12,233 nt of DNA from the NCBI GenBank assembly GCA_023428465.1, contig JAEYXM010000263.1:1-12233 (forward strand), written 5' to 3'. Below the pieces are notes generated by a model. That model had not been told where the DNA came from. It saw only the letters and a list, made by a program, of their open reading frames with translations, and ran no database searches. The position numbers and the translations under genes are program-made. The stretch comes from Actinomycetes bacterium. GTDB lineage: Bacteria > Actinomycetota > Actinomycetes > Actinomycetales > Cellulomonadaceae. Position 1 is the stretch's first letter. Every line of letters starts with the position of its first letter. Shown here piece after piece: positions 6,407-12,233 of this stretch.

Positions 6407-6412
6407 TATCCT
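6407..6412 (+). promoter_or_regulatory. Candidate -10 box of lysC-asd
   Basis: TATCCT fits the TANNNT -10 pattern and would give a leader of about 50 nt before the lysC GTG at 6468. No good -35 is seen around 6384-6389. The rest of the 175-nt divergent region has only a small CCGCCA/TGGCGG dyad (6362-6375). Confidence 0.3.
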
Positions 6413-6467
6413 GCCTCGAACGCAGCGCGGCGCCTGCCGCGCCCACTCACCCATCCCGGAGCACAAC

Positions 6468-7742
<1,275 letters not shown>

Positions 7743-7744
7743 CG

Positions 7745-8797
7745 ATGGGCGCAGGGTTCTCGGTCGCGGTCGTCGGCGCGACGGGTCAGGTCGGCGGCGT
7801 TATGCGCCGCATCCTCGACGAGCGGGGCTTCCCCGTGGCGTCGATCCGCTACTTCGCCTCGGCACGGTCGGCCGGGACGACGCTGCCGTGGCGCGGCACC
7901 GACGTCGTCGTGGAGGACGTCGCGACGGCGGACCTGTCCGGCATCGACATCGCGCTCTTCTCGGCGGGTGGGAGCACGTCGCGCGAGCAGGCGCCGCGCT
8001 TCGCGGACGCCGGCGCGATCGTCATCGACAACTCCTCGGCGTGGCGGCGGGACCCGAACGTCCCGCTGGTCGTGAGCGAGGTCAACCCGGAGGCCGTGGA
8101 CCACACGCCGAAGGGCATCATCGCGAACCCGAACTGCACGACGATGGCCGCGATGCCGGTGCTCAAGCCGCTGCACGACGTTGCGGGCCTGCGCCGGCTC
8201 ATCGTGTCGACGTTCCAGGCGGTGTCCGGCAGCGGGCTCGCGGGTGTGGCCGAGCTCGAGGGCCAGGTGCGCGCCGCGATGGGCCAGGAGGTCACGGCGC
8301 TCGTGCACGACGGCGGCGCGGTCACCTTCCCGGAGCCCGTGAAGTACGTCGCGCCCATCGCGTTCGACGTCGTCCCGCTGGCCGGGTCGCTCGTCGAGGA
8401 CGGCTCGTACGAGACGGACGAGGAGCAGAAGCTCCGCCACGAGTCGCGCAAGATCCTCGGCATCCCGGGCCTGCTGGTGTCGGGGACGTGCGTGCGCGTG
8501 CCGGTGTTCAGCGGTCACTCGCTGTCGATCAACGCGGAGTTCGACCGGCCGCTGTCCGTCGCGCAGGCGGCGGAGCTGCTCCGTGGGGCGCCGGGCGTCG
8601 TGCTCACGGATGTCCCGACGCCGCTGCAGGCGGCAGGCGCGGACCCGAGCTTCGTGGGTCGCCTGCGCCAGGACCCGGGCGTGCCCGACGGGCGCGGCCT
8701 GGCCCTGTTCGTCAGCAACGACAACCTGCGCAAGGGCGCGGCGCTGAACGCCGTCCAGGTCGCCGAGCTCGTCGCGGCGCGCCGCCTGCGCGGCTGA
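7745..8797 (+). CDS. asd: Aspartate-semialdehyde dehydrogenase
   Basis: Reduces 4-phospho-aspartate to L-aspartate-4-semialdehyde with NADPH, the second step of the aspartate pathway and the branch point to lysine/DAP and homoserine. 350 aa, normal length. The N-terminal Rossmann motif is GATGQVGGVM (11-20), with FSAGGSTS (72-79) and VIDNSSAWR (93-101) as in the family. Catalytic Cys131 lies in ANPNCTTM, and the acid/base His258 in RVPVFSGHS, with substrate Arg251 just before it. The ATG at 7745 begins 2 nt after the lysC stop, with GGGG 8 nt upstream. A TTG at 7739, overlapping the lysC stop, would add two residues and is less likely. Co-transcribed with lysC; a strong hairpin follows 17 nt after its stop. 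Confidence 0.96.
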   Translation: MGAGFSVAVVGATGQVGGVMRRILDERGFPVASIRYFASARSAGTTLPWRGTDVVVEDVATADLSGIDIALFSAGGSTSREQAPRFADAGAIVIDNSSAWRRDPNVPLVVSEVNPEAVDHTPKGIIANPNCTTMAAMPVLKPLHDVAGLRRLIVSTFQAVSGSGLAGVAELEGQVRAAMGQEVTALVHDGGAVTFPEPVKYVAPIAFDVVPLAGSLVEDGSYETDEEQKLRHESRKILGIPGLLVSGTCVRVPVFSGHSLSINAEFDRPLSVAQAAELLRGAPGVVLTDVPTPLQAAGADPSFVGRLRQDPGVPDGRGLALFVSNDNLRKGAALNAVQVAELVAARRLRG

Positions 8798-8814
8798 CGC
8801 CGGCTTCCCGCGCG

Positions 8815-8863
8815 GAGCTGGGGAGACTTTCGGACGCCATCTGTCCGAAAGTCTCCCCAGCTC
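8815..8863. terminator. Perfect 21-bp-arm hairpin after asd
   Basis: Left arm 8815-8835 and right arm 8843-8863 are exact reverse complements, with a 7-nt loop GCCATCT. The core reads GGGGAGACTTTCGGAC. It begins 17 nt after the asd stop, so it probably ends the lysC-asd transcript, but no T-tract follows. The perfect arms and a mid-arm less GC-rich than the genome also fit a dispersed palindromic repeat. No second copy was seen in this window. Confidence 0.75.
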
Positions 8864-8922
8864 GTTGGCGACCCCTCACCCTGCACCCGCCCGGCGTCGG
8901 GTCTTGCCGGCACGCCAGGTTC

Positions 8923-8928
8923 TATGGT
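8923..8928 (+). promoter_or_regulatory. Candidate -10 box of the GntR-ABC operon
   Basis: TATGGT fits TANNNT and overlaps the left end of the operator dyad, so repressor binding would block it. Transcription would start near 8935. No clear -35 at the usual distance. Confidence 0.4.
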
Positions 8929-8950
8929 TCATTAGTCGAGTAATGAACCA
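8925..8950. promoter_or_regulatory. Operator dyad of the GntR/YtrA-type regulator
   Basis: TGGTTCATTA (8925-8934) and TAATGAACCA (8941-8950) are perfect 10-bp arms. The centre GTCGAG adds two more pairs, so 12 of 13 positions match. It is A/T-rich in a very GC-rich region and lies about 30 nt upstream of the regulator's start, as expected for autoregulation. Confidence 0.8.
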
Positions 8951-8966
8951 GTGAGCCTGGTCGGGC

Positions 8967-8973
8967 GGGAGGT
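8967..8973 (+). promoter_or_regulatory. Ribosome binding site fixing the GntR start
   Basis: GGGAGGT, 7 nt before the GTG at 8981. It supports this start over the GTG at 8951, which abuts the operator and has no Shine-Dalgarno. Confidence 0.7.
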
Positions 8974-8980
8974 GGGCGCG

Positions 8981-9490
8981 GTGTTCGACGGACGCGACCC
9001 GATCTACCTCCAGATCGCCGACCAGATCCGCACCGAGATCCTGACGGGCGCGCTCGGGGAGGAGGAGCAGGTCATGTCGACCACCCAGTACGCGACCGCC
9101 TACCGCATCAACCCCGCCACCGCCGCGAAGGCGTTCGCCGAGCTCGTCGACGCCGGGACGCTCTACAAGCGCCGCGGTGTGGGCATGTTCGTCGCCCCCG
9201 GGGCCCGGGAACGGCTCGTCGCCGAGCGGCGCGAGCGGTTCTTCGCCGACGTCGTCGACCCCGTCGCCGCCGAGGCGCGCCTGCTCGGCATCGGCCTGGA
9301 CGACGTCGTCAGCCGCCTCCGCGCCGCCGCCGCCTCGCCCGACGCCACCGACACGCCCGGCGCCCCTGGCGCCACAGACACCTCGCCCGACGCCCCTGGC
9401 GCCACAGACACCACGCCCGGCGCGCCCGCCGCCCCCGACGCCCCTGGCGCCACCGGCGCCTCGCCCGACGCCGAAGGAGCGGCCCGATGA
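8981..9490 (+). CDS. GntR family transcriptional regulator, YtrA subfamily
   Basis: Likely repressor of its own operon. 169 aa from GTG 8981. The winged helix-turn-helix (about 8-75) has DPIYLQIADQIRTEILTGAL (6-25), a recognition region with YRINPATAAKAFAELVDAG (41-59), and the wing LYKRRGVGMFVAPGAR (61-76). The short helical part after it (77-118, RRERFFADVVDP) is typical of YtrA proteins, which lack a large ligand domain. The tail (about 119-169) is unusual: Pro/Ala/Thr/Asp-rich and encoded by 30-bp repeats. The start was chosen for its good ribosome binding site and because relatives begin MFDxRxPIYLQIA. The stop overlaps the ATPase start (ATGA). The family usually represses ABC operons induced by cell-wall-active compounds. 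Confidence 0.92.
   Translation: MFDGRDPIYLQIADQIRTEILTGALGEEEQVMSTTQYATAYRINPATAAKAFAELVDAGTLYKRRGVGMFVAPGARERLVAERRERFFADVVDPVAAEARLLGIGLDDVVSRLRAAAASPDATDTPGAPGATDTSPDAPGATDTTPGAPAAPDAPGATGASPDAEGAAR
9331..9468. repeat. 30-bp coding tandem repeat in the regulator tail
   Basis: Units at 9361-9390 and 9391-9420 agree at 28 of 30 positions. A third at 9439-9468 agrees with the first at 27 of 30, and a diverged unit precedes at 9331-9360. The shared core is CCCCTGGCGCCACAGACACC. A unit is ten codons (peptide core APGATDT), so gain or loss keeps the frame. Confidence 0.8.
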
Positions 9491-10365
9491 CCGTCGCCGT
9501 CGAGACCCGCGACCTCACGGTCCGCTACGGGTCCACCGTCGCCCTCGACCACGTCGACCTGGACCTTGCGCCGGGCGTCATCACCGGCCTGCTGGGCCGC
9601 AACGGCTCGGGCAAGACGACCCTGCTCTCGGTGCTCGCCGCGTTCCGGCGGGCCACCTCCGGCACGGTGCGCGTCGGTGGCCGCGAGGTGTGGGAGGACG
9701 CCGAGGCGATGAGCGGCATCTGCCTCGTCCGCGAGAGCGGCGACGTGCCCGCCGAGCTGCGGATGCGCGACACCCTCGCCCTCATGGAACAGGTGCGCCG
9801 CGGGTTCGACCGGCCGTACGCGGACCGGCTCATGGAGACGTTCGAGCTCGACCCGGCGGCCACCCCGGCGAAGCTCTCGCGCGGCAAGAAGTCCGCGTTC
9901 GGCGTGGTCGTCGGGCTCGCGTCGCGCGCCCCGCTGACGCTCCTCGACGAGGTCCACCTGGGCATGGACGCCCCCTCGCGCTACGCGTTCTACGACGCGC
10001 TCGTCGCCGACTACGCCGAGCACCCGCGCACCATCGTCATCTCCAGCCACCTCATCGACGAGGTCCAGCGCCTCCTCGAGCACGTGGTCATCCTCGACGC
10101 GGGCCGCGTGCTGCTCGCCGACGACGCCGACGCGCTCCGGTCCCGCGGGGTCGCGGTCACGGGGCCCGCCGACGCCGTGGACGCGTTCGTGCAGGGCCGC
10201 CGCGTGCTCGGCCGGCGGACGCTGGGCCGCACCGCCCAGGTGACCGTCTTCGGCGACGTCACCTCCGCCGACGCCGCGGCCGCCCACGCGTCGGGCCTCG
10301 AGCTCGGGGGCCTGGACCTGCAGGACCTGTTCGTCGACCTCACCAGCAAGGAGGCCGCCCGATGA
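9487..10365 (+). CDS. ABC transporter ATP-binding protein, YtrB-like
   Basis: ATPase subunit of an ABC transporter, 292 aa, cytoplasmic face of the membrane. Walker A is GRNGSGKT (37-44), Walker B LTLLDE (149-154), and the H-loop His187 lies in VISSHLIDEV. Two motifs deviate: the signature reads LSRGK (129-133) instead of LSGGQ, and where the Q-loop Gln is expected the sequence is LVRESGD (79-85). Deviating signatures occur in YtrB-like proteins. The C-terminal extension (about 218-292) follows the nucleotide-binding domain. GAAGGAG lies 7 nt before the ATG, which overlaps the regulator's stop; its own stop overlaps the next gene by ATGA. It probably pairs with the adjacent membrane protein or with the second ATPase. 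Confidence 0.93.
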   Translation: MTVAVETRDLTVRYGSTVALDHVDLDLAPGVITGLLGRNGSGKTTLLSVLAAFRRATSGTVRVGGREVWEDAEAMSGICLVRESGDVPAELRMRDTLALMEQVRRGFDRPYADRLMETFELDPAATPAKLSRGKKSAFGVVVGLASRAPLTLLDEVHLGMDAPSRYAFYDALVADYAEHPRTIVISSHLIDEVQRLLEHVVILDAGRVLLADDADALRSRGVAVTGPADAVDAFVQGRRVLGRRTLGRTAQVTVFGDVTSADAAAAHASGLELGGLDLQDLFVDLTSKEAAR

Positions 10366-11138
10366 GCGCCACGACCGTCGACGGCGCCTCCCCGGCGTCC
10401 GCCCTGCCGCGCCGGACCGCGTCCGCGGAGGCCGCGACGTACCGCTGGCTCATGGGCGCGCACCTGCGCAGCGCCCGCTGGGCGCTCGGCGTCTACGTGT
10501 TCGGTTCCGTCGTCGGGATCGTCGGGGTGAACCACTTCTGGCAGATCGAGGGCTCGGTCGTGGCCTTCGGCCGCCAGGGCCTGATCTGGTTCCCCTTCTC
10601 GATGGCGATCGTCCTGCTCGCGGCCCACCTGCCCGTGCACGTCCAGATGGGCCGCACGCGGCGCGTCCTCGGCCGTGCCACGGTGAACGCCGCCCTGACG
10701 ATGGCGGCCTGCTACGCGGTCGCGATCGTCGCCGTCATGCAGGCGGAGCGCGCGCTGTACGCGTGGCAGGGCTGGCCGCACGCGATCCTCGACCAGAACG
10801 TCTTCGCGGCGGACTCCTCGCAGGTCGGCCTGGTCCTGGGCGAGTACCTGGTCGCGTCGTCGGCCGGGCTGCTGTGTGGCCACCTGGTCGGGATCGTCTA
10901 CTACCGCGTCGGTGGCTGGTGGGGCACGCTCGCCCTGCCGCTCACCGTCGGCCCGATCCTCCTGCTCCAGGTCGCGATGAGCACGGAGTTCACCTTCCTC
11001 GACGGTGACCTCGGCGTCGGCACCGCGGGCGGCTGGCTCGTCCGTGCCGCGGCGGCGCTCGTCGTGCTCGGCGCCGTCGTCGTCGCCTACCGCCTCGTCC
11101 TGCGCGGGACGCCCGTACGCACCGCGTCCGTCCTGTGA
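10362..11138 (+). CDS. Six-helix membrane protein, probable ABC permease partner
   Basis: A 258-aa integral membrane protein with about six helices (roughly 40-56, 73-92, 108-126, 155-180, 187-206, 225-246) after a polar 38-residue N-terminus. I do not recognise a named family; size, topology and position fit the poorly characterised permeases next to YtrB-like ATPases. The ATG overlaps the upstream ATPase stop (ATGA) and has AAGGAGG 7 nt before it, so both should be made in similar amounts. HVQMGRTRRVLGRA (93-106) after the second helix is a cytoplasmic-type basic loop that could contact the ATPase. Substrate unknown. A 45-nt gap without visible structure separates it from the second ATPase. 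Confidence 0.82.
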   Translation: MSATTVDGASPASALPRRTASAEAATYRWLMGAHLRSARWALGVYVFGSVVGIVGVNHFWQIEGSVVAFGRQGLIWFPFSMAIVLLAAHLPVHVQMGRTRRVLGRATVNAALTMAACYAVAIVAVMQAERALYAWQGWPHAILDQNVFAADSSQVGLVLGEYLVASSAGLLCGHLVGIVYYRVGGWWGTLALPLTVGPILLLQVAMSTEFTFLDGDLGVGTAGGWLVRAAAALVVLGAVVVAYRLVLRGTPVRTASVL

Positions 11139-11183
11139 CACACCCGTCCGCTGCCCCACCGCCCCAACCGTGAGGAGCCGGCC

Positions 11184-12122
11184 ATGACCCCGGTCATCGA
11201 GGTGACCCACCTCCGCAAGGCCTACGGGCCGACGATCGCGGTCGACGACGTGACGTTCGCCGTCGAGCCCGGCGAGATCGTCGGCATCCTGGGTCCCAAC
11301 GGCGCAGGCAAGACGACGACGGTCGAGTCCGTGGCCGGGCTGCGCGTGCCCGACGCCGGTCAGGTCCGCGTGCTCGGGCTCGACCCGCAGCGGGACGGCC
11401 CGGCCCTGCGGGAGCGCCTGGGGCTGCAGCTCCAGGAGAGCGAGATGCCCGCGAAGATCACGGTCCGCGAGGCGCTCGACCTGTACGCGTCGTTCTACTC
11501 GGACCCCGCCGACCCCGCCGCACTCGTCGCCGACCTGGGCCTCGCCGACCGGGTGGACACCCAGTTCCGGCGCCTGTCCGGCGGCCAGAAGCAGCGCCTG
11601 TCGGTCGCCCTCGCGCTCGTCGGCAACCCGGAGGTCGCGATCCTCGACGAGCTCACGACCGGCCTGGACCCGCAGGCCCGCCGCGAGACGTGGGGCGTCA
11701 TCGAGCGCATCCGCGACCGCGGCGTCACGATCCTGCTCGTCACGCACTTCATGGAGGAGGCCGAGCGCCTCGCCGACCGGGTCCTGCTCATCGACGCCGG
11801 GCGGATCGTCGCCCAGGGCACGCCCGCCGAGCTGGCCGCGCAGGCCACCCAGCAGACCGTGCGCTTCCACACCCCGGTGCCGGTCCCCGCCGGCCTGCTC
11901 GAGACACTGCCGGGCGTCGCCGATGTCGTCGTGGAGGCGTCGGGTGACGGCGCGGACTACGAGGTGCGGGGCCAGGAGGTCGCGGTCGACGTCGTCCTGG
12001 CCGTGACGGGGGCGGGCAACCGACCCGCCCACCTGCGGGTCGAGCAGGGCTCGCTCGAGGAGGCATTCGTGTCGATCGTCGCGCGGGGCGCGGCGGACGA
12101 CGGCGTCGGGCAGGAGGCGTGA
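11184..12122 (+). CDS. ABC transporter ATP-binding protein, drug-export type
   Basis: ATPase subunit of an ABC-2-type exporter (DrrA/CcmA-like group), 312 aa. All motifs are canonical: Walker A GPNGAGKT (37-44), a Q-loop Gln in LGLQLQES (79-86), signature LSGGQ (131-135), Walker B VAILDE (151-156), D-loop GLDPQ, and H-loop His188 in LLVTHFMEEAERLADR. A C-terminal domain (about 215-312) with a GSLEEAFVSIV ending is usual for this group. GAGGAG precedes the ATG by about 6 nt. The next gene, an ABC-2 permease, begins 1 nt after the stop, so these two form the transporter. Exported substrate unknown; lipids or lipophilic drugs are common for the group. Confidence 0.95.
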   Translation: MTPVIEVTHLRKAYGPTIAVDDVTFAVEPGEIVGILGPNGAGKTTTVESVAGLRVPDAGQVRVLGLDPQRDGPALRERLGLQLQESEMPAKITVREALDLYASFYSDPADPAALVADLGLADRVDTQFRRLSGGQKQRLSVALALVGNPEVAILDELTTGLDPQARRETWGVIERIRDRGVTILLVTHFMEEAERLADRVLLIDAGRIVAQGTPAELAAQATQQTVRFHTPVPVPAGLLETLPGVADVVVEASGDGADYEVRGQEVAVDVVLAVTGAGNRPAHLRVEQGSLEEAFVSIVARGAADDGVGQEA

Positions 12123-12123
12123 C

Positions 12124-12233
12124 GTGAGCGTTCTGACGAAGGTCGTGGTCACCGAGGGTCGCCTGTACCTGCGCGAGCCGGCGGCGGTGTTCTTCGGGCT
12201 GGCGTTCCCCGCCATCCTGCTGCTCGCGCTCGG
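12124..12233 (+). CDS. ABC-2 type permease, N-terminal part (3' end outside window)
   Basis: The first 36 codons of a membrane permease cut by the right edge. GTG 12124 follows the ATPase stop by 1 nt and has AGGAGG 6 nt upstream. The translation has TEGRLYLREPAAVFFGL followed by a hydrophobic first helix (FPAILLLAL), the usual start of actinobacterial ABC-2 export permeases paired with DrrA-like ATPases. It is the membrane partner of the ATPase just upstream. Confidence 0.85.
   Translation, partial: MSVLTKVVVTEGRLYLREPAAVFFGLAFPAILLLAL

Noticed and set aside
8798..8980. Small gene or RNA between asd and the regulator
   Set aside because: The stretch is explained by the hairpin, the promoter and the operator; no frame with a ribosome binding site was seen.
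10011..12215. Long minus-strand open frame (734 codons) across the ABC genes
   Set aside because: Arg/Asp/His-rich shadow of the plus-strand genes caused by GC bias; the plus strand has Walker motifs, ATGA junctions and ribosome binding sites.

Overview
The window is very GC-rich with strong G/C at third codon positions, frequent GTG starts, and the gene set dnaX / recR / DUF5063 / lysC (ask) / asd. That points to a high-GC actinobacterium. The order recR-DUF5063-aspartate kinase-asd and the wording of the proteins suggest the Cellulomonas group (Cellulomonadaceae). This is inference from family knowledge; no database search was run.

Layout. (1) 2-1018: 3' part of dnaX, the clamp-loader tau/gamma subunit, entering from the left edge. 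(2) 1022-4172: a cassette between dnaX and recR. A minus-strand run encodes a MerR regulator, an alpha/beta hydrolase and a proline-rich single-pass membrane protein, divergent from an MFS drug-type exporter. A 64-bp divergent promoter region holds a dyad placed as MerR-family operators are. (3) 4173-4535: no intact gene. It holds a J-domain (DnaJ-like) stump that runs into a CCCCG repeat and a 71-bp composite inverted/direct repeat. (4) 4536-5736: recR overlapping a DUF5063 gene. (5) 5753-6292, minus: a lipoprotein whose outer domain looks like Streptomyces subtilisin inhibitor (SSI). (6) 6468-8797: lysC-asd, the first two enzymes of the aspartate pathway to lysine/DAP, threonine and methionine, including the probable internal start for the separate lysC beta subunit. 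A perfect 21-bp-arm hairpin follows asd. (7) 8981-12233: a GntR/YtrA-type regulator with a near-perfect 26-bp operator, then ATPase, six-TM membrane protein, second ATPase and the start of an ABC-2 permease. The regulator, first ATPase and first membrane protein overlap by ATGA junctions, and the last gene starts 1 nt after the second ATPase stops.

How the genes work together. The MerR/MFS/hydrolase block looks like a small-molecule sensing, efflux and possibly degradation module. The GntR/ABC block resembles ytr-type operons that firmicutes induce under cell-envelope antibiotic stress. The rest is core replication, repair and amino-acid biosynthesis. I see no clear evidence of a wholly new system. 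The points most worth checking are the SSI-like lipoprotein with Glu at the inhibitor P1 position, the J-domain stump with its adjoining repeats, the palindrome after asd, the repeat-grown tail of the YtrA-type regulator, and the degenerate first ABC ATPase.
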